Shown here: positions 1 through 6,922 of the stretch, in pieces
Layout of the letters: each line of letters begins with the position of its first letter
Numbering within the stretch: the stretch's first letter is position 1
Source of the DNA: Desulfobacteraceae bacterium
Lineage (GTDB): Bacteria; Desulfobacterota; Desulfobacteria; Desulfobacterales; Desulfobacteraceae
DNA: 25,132 nucleotides
NCBI GenBank assembly: GCA_022712835.1
Contig: JAFLJU010000496.1
Location: 1 to 25,132, forward strand
Reading direction: 5' to 3'
The notes under the pieces: generated by a model
The model's input: the letters and a program-made list of their open reading frames with translations, nothing else
What the model was told of the DNA's origin: nothing
Databases searched by the model: none
Program-made: the position numbers and the translations under genes

Positions 1-194
1 ATTTCTTTGCCCATGGGAATTCGTTGGTCTAAAAAATATCCGATTGCCATGATTTCTGAATACCCAAATAGCTCTTCGGCTCCCTGATTCCAAGAGGTGA
101 TCCGCAAATTAATATCTGCCTCAATATAGGCCATGCGGGCATGCCCGATCAAATTTTTAAGGGCGAGTGCCCTGTCAATCGGTTGTATTTTCAT
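1..194 (-). CDS. PAS-domain protein, N-terminal fragment (runs off the window)
   Basis: Only the first 64 codons are inside the window. Reading from ATG at 194, the protein starts MKIQPIDRALALKN and reaches the segment ITSWNQGAEELFGYSEIMAIG around residues 34-53, a clear PAS-domain start (a W-N-x-G-A-E-x-L-F-G-Y motif). PAS domains sense redox state, ligands or light. In sulfate reducers they usually sit at the front of histidine kinases, diguanylate cyclases or sigma54 activators, but the output domain lies outside the window, so the protein class cannot be named. No strong Shine-Dalgarno sequence is visible upstream. The PAS match is secure; the exact start is less so. Confidence 0.75.
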   Translation of the reverse strand, partial: MKIQPIDRALALKNLIGHARMAYIEADINLRITSWNQGAEELFGYSEIMAIGYFLDQRIPMGKE

Positions 195-278
195 AATATA
201 ATTGGGAAAATTAGGGTGACCATTGCACCAACACTATTAATTATTCTGTTTTTTAACAAGAAAAATCTTATCAGATTT

Positions 279-317
279 CAAAATGGGGTTCCAAAACGGA
301 GTTCCAAAATGGGGTTC
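279..317. repeat. Three tandem 13-bp units upstream of the flavodoxin/ferredoxin gene
   Basis: Three head-to-tail 13-bp units lie at 279-291, 292-304 and 305-317. Units 1 and 3 are identical (CAAAATGGGGTTC). Unit 2 differs at two positions (CAAAACGGAGTTC). They lie in the AT-rich gap between the divergent PAS gene and the gene starting at 440. They could be binding sites for a regulator or simple replication slippage; the sequence alone does not decide. Confidence 0.85.
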
Positions 318-439
318 TCAAATTGAAAGGGTTGCAACAGGTATTGATGAGGATTTCAGGCAACGGTTTTATCTAAATTGTTTTTTTTTGCCTAAAAAAA
401 GCGTAAGGTTGACTTCAATTTTAAAAAGGATTGAGACTA

Positions 440-1402
440 TTGAACACCCGAAGAATCTTCATAAAAAAAAGTCTGCTGGCAGGTGCTGTTGTATCCATCA
501 CGCCCCTGCCAGCTTGTGTGACCATGGCCACCACAAAGGCCAAGGTTCCTATGAAATCAGGAAAGATAGGGCGTGCCCTTGTGTTATGGTATAGCCAGAC
601 AGGTAACACCAATCGGTGCGGGAGGGTGCTTGCAAACGCATTGGCCCAAAGCGGGATGATGGTTGAATCTTTTGATTTAAGGGATTTTCAACGAGAAAAA
701 ATTAGTGATTTTGATCTTCTGGTGTTGGGTGCACCTGTTTTCTATTACGATATTCCCGTATATGTTAAAGACTTTATCCGTTCATTGCCTGATTTGAAGG
801 GGATTCCCGTGGCGTCCTTCGTGACATTCGGAGGGCCGGAAGGCAACCAGGACAATGCCAACTATTCCATTCTTCAGCTGTTGTCTGAAAAAAATGGGGT
901 GCCTGTGGCAGGTAAATCCTTCCAAAGTATCAGTTCTTTTCCCATGGCCTGGTCAAAGGACAAGGTAGATGAAAAAACGTGGAATGCCAGACATCTGCCC
1001 GATGAAAAGACCTTTGAATCGGTTCGGGACTATGCAAGGGTGATCCTGTCGCAAATTAAGGCAAGCCAATCCCAGGTGTTTGTTAAAAAACTCACCCTAA
1101 GGGAGTCTTACACCTTCCTTGATCTTGAGTGGTGGACCAAAATCCTGGTGAAGAACCATTCACTTATCGAAGATAATTGTGTCCAATGTGGTGCCTGTGT
1201 CGAAAAATGCCCCGTCAATGCCATTGATCTTGACAGCTATACGGTGGACACAGCTATCTGTGTCCTTTGCTTTGGTTGTCTGAATAATTGTGAATACCAG
1301 GCCGTTCACATGGAATACAGCAAGGAAAACCTGATCGGGTTTCAGGATTTTTTAAGGCAACGTCACCTTGAACCATACCTGCCATCAGAGTTGCAAACCT
1401 GA
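440..1402 (+). CDS. Flavodoxin/ferredoxin fusion (EFR1-like) with a Tat-type signal
   Basis: A 320-residue redox protein. Residues 1-30 contain TRRIFIKK followed by a hydrophobic stretch and LPAC, a good twin-arginine signal with an imperfect lipobox-like end. A flavodoxin-like domain follows: WYSQTGNT is the FMN phosphate-binding loop and LGAPVFYYDIPVYV the second flavin-side loop. The C-terminal part carries two 4Fe-4S motifs, Cys247/250/253/257 and Cys274/277/280/284. The order matches the EFR1-type flavodoxin-ferredoxin family. TTG at 440 is preferred over TTG at 431 because AAGGA (426-430) then sits 9 nt upstream instead of abutting the start. If exported, folding with FMN and iron-sulfur clusters before Tat transport would fit. 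The electron partner is unknown, and no neighbour suggests one. Confidence 0.85.
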   Translation: MNTRRIFIKKSLLAGAVVSITPLPACVTMATTKAKVPMKSGKIGRALVLWYSQTGNTNRCGRVLANALAQSGMMVESFDLRDFQREKISDFDLLVLGAPVFYYDIPVYVKDFIRSLPDLKGIPVASFVTFGGPEGNQDNANYSILQLLSEKNGVPVAGKSFQSISSFPMAWSKDKVDEKTWNARHLPDEKTFESVRDYARVILSQIKASQSQVFVKKLTLRESYTFLDLEWWTKILVKNHSLIEDNCVQCGACVEKCPVNAIDLDSYTVDTAICVLCFGCLNNCEYQAVHMEYSKENLIGFQDFLRQRHLEPYLPSELQT

Positions 1403-1415
1403 TAGGGGGCAGAAC

Positions 1416-2603
1416 CTAATTTTGGATTGACCGGATGGCAGATGTCAGCTTTTCAATTCCTTTTTCAATGGTGGCCTCATCGGCCATGGTATAGTTCAGC
1501 CGCATGGTTTCAATCCCCTCTTCCGGATTGGTATAAAAAAACTGTCCCGGCACAAAGGCCACCCCGTTTTCAATGGCCTTGTCATAGAGTGTCAACGCTT
1601 TAAATCCTTTGGGGCCTGTTACCCATAAAAACATTCCCCCATCTGACGGGGCACAGGAAAAGTCTTTGGGAAGCAGCCGGGTTAAAGCCGCGAGCATGGC
1701 CTGTTGCCGGGGCTTATAAATCTCTATTATCCGGGGCAGATGGCTTTCCAGGTGGCCGCCGGCCAGGTATTCGGTTGCCAGGGCTTGATTAAAAGTGGAG
1801 GTGTGGAGGTCAACCCCCTGTTTGACCAGGACCAGCCATTGCCGCAAAAATTTGGGGGCTGCATAAAATCCCAGACGCAACCCGGGCGCAAACACCTTGG
1901 AAAGGGTGGAAATATAGATCACATGTTCCGGGGCCAGGGTCTTGATGGGGGGGACTGCGGTTCCTTTGTACCGAAGGGCGGAATAGGGATCATCCTCCAC
2001 CAGCAGCACATTGTATCGCTTTATGATATCGGCAATCTTTTTCCGCCGCTCCAGGGTCAGGGTCCGGCCCGTGGGGTTTTGAAAGGTGGGAACCAGGTAA
2101 ATAAATTTGATGGTATGGGTTTGAAGGGTATGTTCCAGGGATTCCGGGACCAGACCTTCATCGTCCATATCCATGGGGACATAGCAGGGTTCATAGGGGT
2201 TGAATGCAGACAGGGCTCCCAGATAGGTCGGGGCTTCCAGGGCAATCTTGTCCCCCTTTGATATGGTCAGCTTGGCAATGGCGTCCAGCACTCCCTGGGA
2301 ACCCGATGTGATGTTGACCGCATCCGGTGATGTTTTGATCCCCCTTTCTTCCAGGAGAACCGATATCTGTTCCCGCAGGGGCATAAACCCTTCGGTTAAA
2401 TCATATTGGAAGGCATTGGATCTATATTTGTCCAATACCTTTTGCGTGAGTTCCTGGATAATTTCCATGGGGAAACTTTCAGGAGAGGGGACGCCGCCTC
2501 CCAGGGAAATGATGGCAGGATTGGACGCCACTTTTAAAATTTCCCGGATGGCACTGGCTTTCATGAGTTTGGTTCTGTCCGCTAGAAGATGTTGGTAGTC
2601 CAT
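1416..2603 (-). CDS. PLP-dependent class I/II aminotransferase (LysN/2-aminoadipate type)
   Basis: A 395-residue fold-type I aminotransferase. The N-terminal segment IISLGGGVPSPESFP and the active-site segment STLSKVFAPGLRLGF, with Lys236 as the predicted Schiff-base lysine, are typical of the family that includes 2-aminoadipate aminotransferase and the catalytic part of MocR proteins. VEDDPYSALRY and QNPTGRTL are the usual PLP-contact segments. The length is normal and there is no N-terminal helix-turn-helix, so this is an enzyme and not a MocR regulator. Likely substrates are aromatic, branched or 2-aminoadipate-like amino acids with 2-oxoglutarate; specificity cannot be read from the sequence. 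It converges on the flavodoxin gene with only 13 bp between the stops. Confidence 0.9.
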   Translation of the reverse strand: MDYQHLLADRTKLMKASAIREILKVASNPAIISLGGGVPSPESFPMEIIQELTQKVLDKYRSNAFQYDLTEGFMPLREQISVLLEERGIKTSPDAVNITSGSQGVLDAIAKLTISKGDKIALEAPTYLGALSAFNPYEPCYVPMDMDDEGLVPESLEHTLQTHTIKFIYLVPTFQNPTGRTLTLERRKKIADIIKRYNVLLVEDDPYSALRYKGTAVPPIKTLAPEHVIYISTLSKVFAPGLRLGFYAAPKFLRQWLVLVKQGVDLHTSTFNQALATEYLAGGHLESHLPRIIEIYKPRQQAMLAALTRLLPKDFSCAPSDGGMFLWVTGPKGFKALTLYDKAIENGVAFVPGQFFYTNPEEGIETMRLNYTMADEATIEKGIEKLTSAIRSIQN

Positions 2604-2760
2604 GTGTTTTCCCCTTATCCTAAGATTTAAATTTATTTTTTGGAGTAAGGGTAACAGGGAAAAAAGCCAAATAACAGATACAGATTATGAAAAAAGTGAC
2701 CATGACAGATTTTTTTGTAAATTGATTCCATACCCTAGGATACAGGATGTGAAATACAGG

Positions 2761-2946
2761 CTATAATCGGTTGATCGGTACATTGGCAAGCTGTTCTTCA
2801 AGATCGTCATCCATGAGATCTTTTGTTTTGTCTTGGGAAAGTTCTTTGCCGCAGGACCTGCAGCTAAGGGTTACCTTTGTTCAGGTTTTCTTGATATAAA
2901 GCGCCCCACCACAGTCAAAACAGGTTTTATTTATCGTGTTCATCAT
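2761..2946 (-). CDS. Small dual-CxxC (zinc-ribbon-like) selenoprotein candidate with in-frame TGA
   Basis: From ATG at 2946 (or the adjacent ATG at 2943) to TAG at 2763-2761 there are 62 codons with one in-frame TGA at 2883-2881 (codon 22). With TGA read as selenocysteine the protein has 61 residues: Cys9-x2-Cys12, Sec22, Cys29-x2-Cys32, then an acidic tail ending VPINRL. The frame continues sensibly after TGA (TKVTLSCRSCGKELS), giving a second CxxCG knuckle that mirrors the first (CFDCGG). This is what a rubredoxin- or zinc-ribbon-like fold would show. A SECIS-like hairpin follows the TGA. I recall a database family named dual CXXC motif small (seleno)protein in related bacteria, but cannot verify membership. 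Function is unknown; a thiol/selenol redox or metal-binding role is plausible. It is divergent from gpt. The alternative is a decayed gene with a nonsense mutation. Confidence 0.75.
2848..2864 (-). promoter_or_regulatory. SECIS-like hairpin downstream of the in-frame TGA
   Basis: On the minus strand, GCTGCAGGTCCTGCGGC folds into a 6-bp stem (one G-U pair) around a GGTCC loop. The loop GG begins 22 nt after the TGA, within the roughly 16-37 nt window expected for bacterial SECIS elements bound by SelB. The segment GCAGGTC is also present in the apical part of the E. coli fdhF SECIS. The lower stem and any bulged U are less clear. Confidence 0.65.
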
Positions 2947-2954
2947 AATTTTTT

Positions 2955-2993
2955 TTAAAGTTTTCCCTTAAAGTTTTTTTTTAAAGCCTCTTT
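2955..2993. repeat. 13-bp-periodic TTAAAG repeats in the leader of the selenoprotein gene
   Basis: TTAAAG occurs at 2955, 2968 and 2981, exactly 13 bp apart. Units 1 and 2 share ten bases (TTAAAGTTTT); unit 3 shares only six. They lie just upstream of the selenoprotein start codon on the minus strand, and the AAGGG of unit 1 is the only Shine-Dalgarno-like sequence there, though it is about 17-18 nt from the ATG. The tract is T-rich, so slippage is a simple explanation. Confidence 0.6.
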
Positions 2994-3089
2994 TCTTTTG
3001 CCAGCAGATAAAATAAAACAGGCAGAGGAAAAGTCAAAATTAAATAATTTGAATATCAGGTTTGAACATTTAGGAGAGATACGTGCATT

Positions 3090-3572
3090 ATGGGGAATAC
3101 TAAGGATCGGTATAAAAGAAACTATCCCATTTCCTGGGATCAGCTTCACAGGGATGCAAAGGCATTGTCATGGCGGCTCCACGACCGTGAAACTCCCTGG
3201 AAGGGGATTGTTGCCATTACCCGGGGGGGGCTTGTACCAGCCGCCATCATCGCAAGGGAGCTTGGGATTCACCTGATTGATACGGTGTGTATCACAAGTT
3301 ATGATTGGCAGAACCAGGGGGCGCTCACTATCCTCAAAGAGATAGAAGGGGATGGAGAGGGATTGCTGATTATCGATGATCTGGTGGATACCGGTTCCAC
3401 GGCAAAGGTGGTCAGGAACATGCTTCCCAAGGCCTATTTTGCAACGGTCTATGCAAAACCGGCCGGAAAACCCCTGGTGGATGCCTATGTGACAGAGGTG
3501 GGTCAGGATACCTGGATTTTGTTTCCCTGGGATTCTGAAGCCCAATTTGTTGAACCCATAGCCCGCAATTAA
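3090..3572 (+). CDS. gpt: Xanthine(-guanine) phosphoribosyltransferase
   Basis: A 160-residue type I phosphoribosyltransferase that converts xanthine and guanine to their nucleotides with PRPP, a cytoplasmic purine-salvage step. The PRPP-binding motif [14 protein letters not shown] includes Asp96-Asp97. [16 protein letters not shown] (from residue 45) and DTVCISSYD-like DTVCITSYD match E. coli Gpt closely, as do the C-terminal segments [11 protein letters not shown] and [10 protein letters not shown]. It is slightly longer than the 152-residue E. coli protein because of a charged N-terminal tail. AGGAG at 3072-3076 lies 13 nt before the ATG, a little far. It stands alone, divergent from the selenoprotein gene, and ends at a strong terminator. 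Confidence 0.95.
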   Translation: MGNTKDRYKRNYPISWDQLHRDAKALSWRLHDRETPWKGIVAITRGGLVPAAIIARELGIHLIDTVCITSYDWQNQGALTILKEIEGDGEGLLIIDDLVDTGSTAKVVRNMLPKAYFATVYAKPAGKPLVDAYVTEVGQDTWILFPWDSEAQFVEPIARN

Positions 3573-3599
3573 CCTTTCAGGTCAGATCCTTAAAAAAAC

Positions 3600-3640
3600 C
3601 ATAAAGGCCCTGGAAAAACTGTTTTTCCAGGGCCTTTATG
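3600..3640. terminator. Perfect 19-bp stem, bidirectional terminator between gpt and argG
   Basis: 3600-3618 is exactly complementary to 3622-3640 around a CTG loop. The stem has an A/T-rich outer part, a GGCCCTGG core and an inner A5/T5. It lies between the convergent gpt and argG stops and can act for both strands. Confidence 0.85.
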
Positions 3641-3661
3641 TTTAATAGTCAGGGAATTTCC

Positions 3662-4888
3662 CTATTTTTTGTCGATAATATTCCTATGGGCCATGAGCCG
3701 GATTGCATTGATCCGGATGAACCCTTCTGCATCTTCCTGGTTGTATCCGCCCTCAATATCCATTGAGGACAGATCCTGGTCATACAATGAGGAGGGACTT
3801 GTCCTGGCAACGGGGTAGGCGACCCCTTTGTAAAGTTTGAGGGTGACTTCCCCGTCAATCAACTCCTGGCTCTTGTCCATGGCAGCCATGAGAAATTCCA
3901 TCTCCGGGCTGAACCAGAATCCGTTGTAAACCAGTTCCGCATATTTTGCCGCCAGCATGTCACGAATCCGCATCACTTCCCGATCCATGGCAATTCCTTC
4001 AATATCCATGTGGGCCTCATGGAGGATGGTGCCGCCGGGTGTTTCATAAACCCCCCGGGATTTGATGCCCACGAAGCGATTCTCCACCATGTCCAATCGT
4101 CCGATACCATTTTCCTGTCCCAGCTGGTTCAAATATTCGAACAATTCCAGGGCATCGGTTTTAACCGTATTGTCTTCCAGGTTGGTCACCTTTACCGGAA
4201 TGCCGTCCTTGAACTCCAGAACAATCCGGGTGGGTGTGTTGGGTGCATTTTCCGGAGAAACCGTGCGGGAATAGATACTCTCATCGCATATATGACCCGG
4301 ATCTTCCAGAATACCGGCTTCATGGGAAATATGGAGCAGGTTGTCATCTTCGCTATAGGGCTTGGATGCGCTCTGTTTAGTGGGGATTCCGTGTTTTTCC
4401 GCATAGGCCAGAAGATCGGTCCGGCCTTTAAAGGCGCTTAAGAATTCCTTGTTTTTCCAGGGGGCAATCACCTTGATCTGGGGATTTAAGGCATAATAAG
4501 ACAGCTCAAATCTCACCTGGTCATTTCCTTTTCCCGTTGCCCCGTGGGAAACAAATTGGGCGCCTACCTTTTGGGCAATTTCAATCTGGCGTTTGGCAAT
4601 GATGGGCCTGGCAATGGCTGTACCCAGAAGGTAACGGCCTTCATAGACGGTATTGGCTTTGTACACCGGGAAGATATAATCCGTTACAAACTCTTTTCTC
4701 ATGTCTTCAATAAACACCTGGGATGCGCCGATTTTCAGGGCTTTTTTCTCAGCCACATCAAAATCTTCTTCCTGGCCGATGTTGGCCATGTAGGCGATGA
4801 CTTCATATCCCTGTTCCAGCAGCCATTTTAAAATAATCGATGTATCCAGTCCGCCTGAATAGGCCAGAACTACTTTTTCCTTTGACAT
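3662..4888 (-). CDS. argG: Argininosuccinate synthase
   Basis: A 408-residue enzyme of normal family length. It joins citrulline and aspartate with ATP cleavage, the penultimate step of arginine synthesis in the cytoplasm. The N-terminal PP-loop AYSGGLDTS (residues 9-17) binds [18 protein letters not shown] and the C-terminal [14 protein letters not shown] segment are family hallmarks. ATG at 4888 is preceded by AAGGAG on the minus strand. The gene is divergent from argR, so control by the neighbouring repressor through the shared 193-bp gap is likely. It ends at the bidirectional terminator shared with gpt. No argH lies in the window. Confidence 0.97.
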   Translation of the reverse strand: MSKEKVVLAYSGGLDTSIILKWLLEQGYEVIAYMANIGQEEDFDVAEKKALKIGASQVFIEDMRKEFVTDYIFPVYKANTVYEGRYLLGTAIARPIIAKRQIEIAQKVGAQFVSHGATGKGNDQVRFELSYYALNPQIKVIAPWKNKEFLSAFKGRTDLLAYAEKHGIPTKQSASKPYSEDDNLLHISHEAGILEDPGHICDESIYSRTVSPENAPNTPTRIVLEFKDGIPVKVTNLEDNTVKTDALELFEYLNQLGQENGIGRLDMVENRFVGIKSRGVYETPGGTILHEAHMDIEGIAMDREVMRIRDMLAAKYAELVYNGFWFSPEMEFLMAAMDKSQELIDGEVTLKLYKGVAYPVARTSPSSLYDQDLSSMDIEGGYNQEDAEGFIRINAIRLMAHRNIIDKK

Positions 4889-4973
4889 AATGTCTCCTTA
4901 AATCTGCACTACTTTATCAGTATGGTTATATGATTTTAAATTTATATCATGGGGTTATTAATGCAGAAAAATC

Positions 4974-5001
4974 TTGAAATAGTCAAGTATAACTGTATAA
5001 A
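4974..5001 (+). promoter_or_regulatory. Putative sigma70 promoter of argR
   Basis: TTGAAA at 4974-4979, a 16-bp spacer, then TATAAA at 4996-5001. Transcription would start near 5008, just before the palindromes at 5016-5032. This is a visual match only. Confidence 0.45.
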
Positions 5002-5015
5002 ATGCGCATAGTGTT

Positions 5016-5032
5016 TGCATTTATGCATAAAT
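5016..5032. promoter_or_regulatory. ARG-box-like palindromes between argG and argR
   Basis: ATTTATGCATAAAT (5019-5032) is a perfect 14-bp palindrome. It overlaps TGCATTTATGCA (5016-5027), whose TGCAT/ATGCA arms resemble ArgR half-sites but with a 2-bp spacing instead of the usual 4. The position just past the predicted argR start fits autoregulation. The region is very AT-rich, which makes palindromes likelier by chance. Confidence 0.45.
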
Positions 5033-5081
5033 ATGATAATTATATTGAAATTTTACATAAAAATACAAAGTTGAAGATCCT

Positions 5082-5537
5082 ATGACCATTTCTGATGAAT
5101 TAAATCGATTGCTTTCCCAGGGGGTTTCCGGGAACCAGGCCCAACTGGTCCAGGCGCTCAAAGAAAGAGGGGTCCACACTACCCAGTCTTCTGTCTCCCG
5201 GGCATTGAAAAAGATCAATGCGACCAAAGGACAGGATGGGTCTGGCAATTCGGTCTATGCCCTGAACCCGGTAGACCTAGGACTCAGGGATATTGGTTTT
5301 TTTGACAGCCTGGTGAATAAAATTTCCGACAATGGATACCAGATTGTCATCCAGACACGCCCTGGAACCGCCAATACCGTTGCCAAATTCATCGATGACC
5401 ATGGATTTTTGAAGGTTCTGGGGTCTGTGGCCGGAGATGATACCATTATCATTGTCCCGGCAAATGTAGAATTTACCCGGCAAATCGTCCAGGAGATCGC
5501 CACCTACATGAAACAGATTGGTATCTTTGTGGAGTAG
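5082..5537 (+). CDS. argR: Arginine repressor, ArgR family
   Basis: 151 residues, the usual ArgR length. The N-terminal winged helix (about residues 1-65) includes QAQLVQALKERGVHTTQSSVSRALKK, the ArgR recognition-helix region. The C-terminal domain (about 75-150) has TRPGTANTVAKFID and LGSVAGDDTIIIV, the arginine-binding and hexamer-forming part with the paired Asp. With arginine bound it would repress biosynthetic genes such as the divergent argG and probably itself. The Shine-Dalgarno sequence is weak. No other arginine genes follow. Confidence 0.93.
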   Translation: MTISDELNRLLSQGVSGNQAQLVQALKERGVHTTQSSVSRALKKINATKGQDGSGNSVYALNPVDLGLRDIGFFDSLVNKISDNGYQIVIQTRPGTANTVAKFIDDHGFLKVLGSVAGDDTIIIVPANVEFTRQIVQEIATYMKQIGIFVE

Positions 5538-5586
5538 GCCTTCCCGGGCTTCTCATTTCGGTATTGTTTCCCTGTGGTTCTTTTGC

Positions 5587-5605
5587 GGGGGGGGGGCAAA
5601 AAAAA
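5587..5605. repeat. Homopolymer tract G10-C-A8 flanked by TTTTGC/GCAAAA
   Basis: Ten consecutive G (5587-5596), one C, then eight A (5598-5605). TTTTGC at 5581-5586 is complementary to GCAAAA at 5596-5601, so the G run would be the loop of a short hairpin. It sits between the argR stop and the start of the next gene. Tracts of this length are prone to slippage in cells and to sequencing error. Confidence 0.75.
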
Positions 5606-5639
5606 GTCTTATATTGTGTCTATATGGAGAATTAAAGAT

Positions 5640-5969
5640 TTGTTTGAGAAGATAATGGAATTTGCCGAAAATGGAAGAGGGAGACGGTTGCTCAATACCT
5701 TGAATAAGAGAGATATCGTTTTGACCTCTTTTGAGTTGGATGCGGTGTTGAAGGCTTATTGTGAAATTGGTTTACCCAGAGAAGTTGAGATGTTGAAGCA
5801 ACGGAGAGGGATTTTGGGAGATGATGAGTATAATGCTCTGGCTGAAGCGGTTAGAAATAATTGCTGCGCTGAAAGGTATGATGATTTCGTGGTCTCTTTG
5901 GGGAATTTATTGCACAGTGGTATGCATATGAATCCTACGAAGACGAATATTGGAAACTCCTCCGAATAA
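5640..5969 (+). CDS. Unrecognised small protein
   Basis: About 109 residues from TTG at 5640 (GGAG at 5626-5629, about 10 nt upstream) or 104 from ATG at 5655. I do not recognise the family. The protein looks helical and charged, with no signal peptide or membrane segment; the part KRDIVLTSFELDAVLKAY followed by an arginine/glutamate-rich region resembles a small helical domain. Two adjacent Cys (NNCCAE) are present. Codon use leans to TTG and A/G-rich codons, unlike the CTG-rich neighbours, which hints at a different origin. It is 63 bp ahead of the AcsE-like gene and could be cotranscribed. The open frame extends further upstream, but only through the homopolymer tract. Confidence 0.55.
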   Translation: MFEKIMEFAENGRGRRLLNTLNKRDIVLTSFELDAVLKAYCEIGLPREVEMLKQRRGILGDDEYNALAEAVRNNCCAERYDDFVVSLGNLLHSGMHMNPTKTNIGNSSE

Positions 5970-6032
5970 ACCAGTTAAACCAATTAAAGCGGACAGACAA
6001 TTTTTTACACCCGTACCAAGGAGTTTGGTAGC

Positions 6033-6824
6033 ATGAAACTGATTGCGGACAATATCAGGATTACAAAAGAGTCCATCCAGCAAGCCCTTATCAAAAAGGA
6101 CCCTGTTCCCATACAGACCCTTGCCAAGCTGTGTGCTCAACAGGGAGCCCATGGTATCGACATCAACACCGGCCCCTTGGGAAAAGATCCTGAAGCGGCC
6201 ATGGTATTTTTTATAAGAGCTGTGGAACAGGTTACGGATCTGCCGCTATTTCTTGATACCACAAATCCTGTGGCCATGGCAGCCGGACTTGCCGTTGCCC
6301 GGAACAAAACCATTATCAACGGGATCTCCATGGAACCTGCCAAGCTTGAAAAAATTTTGCCCCTGGCAAAAAAATATAAAACCGACCTCATTGGATTTTT
6401 GCTCTATCCGGACAGCCGGGTTCCCAAAACCAGTAGTGAACGGTTTGAAATAGCCCTGGAACTGCTGGCCCGGGTGGAACGTTCCGGGGTGGCAAAGGAG
6501 CAGTTGATTATTGATCCTGTGGTGCCGCCTTTGTCCTGGGATGACGGGCTTTTTCGGGCCAGGGAACTTCTGAAAACCATTTCCATGCTGCCGGAACTTC
6601 TGGGATTTCCGGTGAGAACAATAGCAGGGCTGTCCAATCTGACCACCGGAGTAGCGGATAAATCCAGGAAAACCCTGGTGGAAACCACCTACCTTTCCAT
6701 GCTGGCCGCAGCAGGGCTCGATTATCTTCTGATGGATATTTTAAATCCCCACACAAGGCGAACTGCCCGGGCAGCCACCCTTTTAACACGGGAGGATATC
6801 TTTTCCTGGGAGTCCCTTGACTGA
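6033..6824 (+). CDS. Pterin-binding methyltransferase, AcsE/MtrH-like (methyl-THF:corrinoid type)
   Basis: 263 residues forming one dihydropteroate-synthase-like TIM barrel. The start (QALIKKDPVPIQTLAKLC), the segment GAHGIDINTGP, the strand LFLDTTNPVAMAAGL and the later TIAGLSNLTTG follow the order and spacing of AcsE, the methyltetrahydrofolate:corrinoid/iron-sulfur protein methyltransferase (about 262 residues). The Asn in GLSN is the residue expected to contact the pterin. AAGGAG lies 9 nt before ATG. No CO dehydrogenase, corrinoid protein or other Wood-Ljungdahl gene is adjacent, so the methyl acceptor is uncertain; it may serve a different corrinoid protein. It is unlikely to be folate-synthesis FolP because the FolP-specific motifs are not seen. 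Confidence 0.8.
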   Translation: MKLIADNIRITKESIQQALIKKDPVPIQTLAKLCAQQGAHGIDINTGPLGKDPEAAMVFFIRAVEQVTDLPLFLDTTNPVAMAAGLAVARNKTIINGISMEPAKLEKILPLAKKYKTDLIGFLLYPDSRVPKTSSERFEIALELLARVERSGVAKEQLIIDPVVPPLSWDDGLFRARELLKTISMLPELLGFPVRTIAGLSNLTTGVADKSRKTLVETTYLSMLAAAGLDYLLMDILNPHTRRTARAATLLTREDIFSWESLD

Positions 6825-6839
6825 AAACCATAAATAAAA

Positions 6840-6876
6840 AGGCCTAGTGACGGGTGTCACCAGGCCTATCCTATTT
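6840..6876. terminator. Terminator between the AcsE-like and porin genes
   Basis: AGGCCTAGTGAC (6840-6851) pairs with GTCACCAGGCCT (6856-6867), an 11-bp stem with one mismatch and a GGGT loop. A T-rich tail follows on the plus strand, and an A-run precedes the stem (T-run on the minus strand). It lies between two convergent genes, so it may act both ways. Confidence 0.75.
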
Positions 6877-6922
6877 TTTGGAATTGTATTTGGAATTGTA
6901 TGAAGCGCGTTTCTAATTTACA

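Noticed and set aside
141..326. Plus-strand open frame across the start of the PAS gene
   Set aside because: It overlaps the PAS coding region on the other strand, its end falls in the 13-bp repeats and it has no ribosome site or recognisable protein.
1704..2261. 185-codon plus-strand frame inside the aminotransferase
   Set aside because: Antisense to a well-supported enzyme; glycine- and glutamine-rich composition is a reverse-strand artefact.
2687..2725. Short ORF MKKVTMTDFFVN ending in TGA, considered as a second Sec gene
   Set aside because: Only 12 codons before the TGA, no sensible protein after it, and no hairpin in place.
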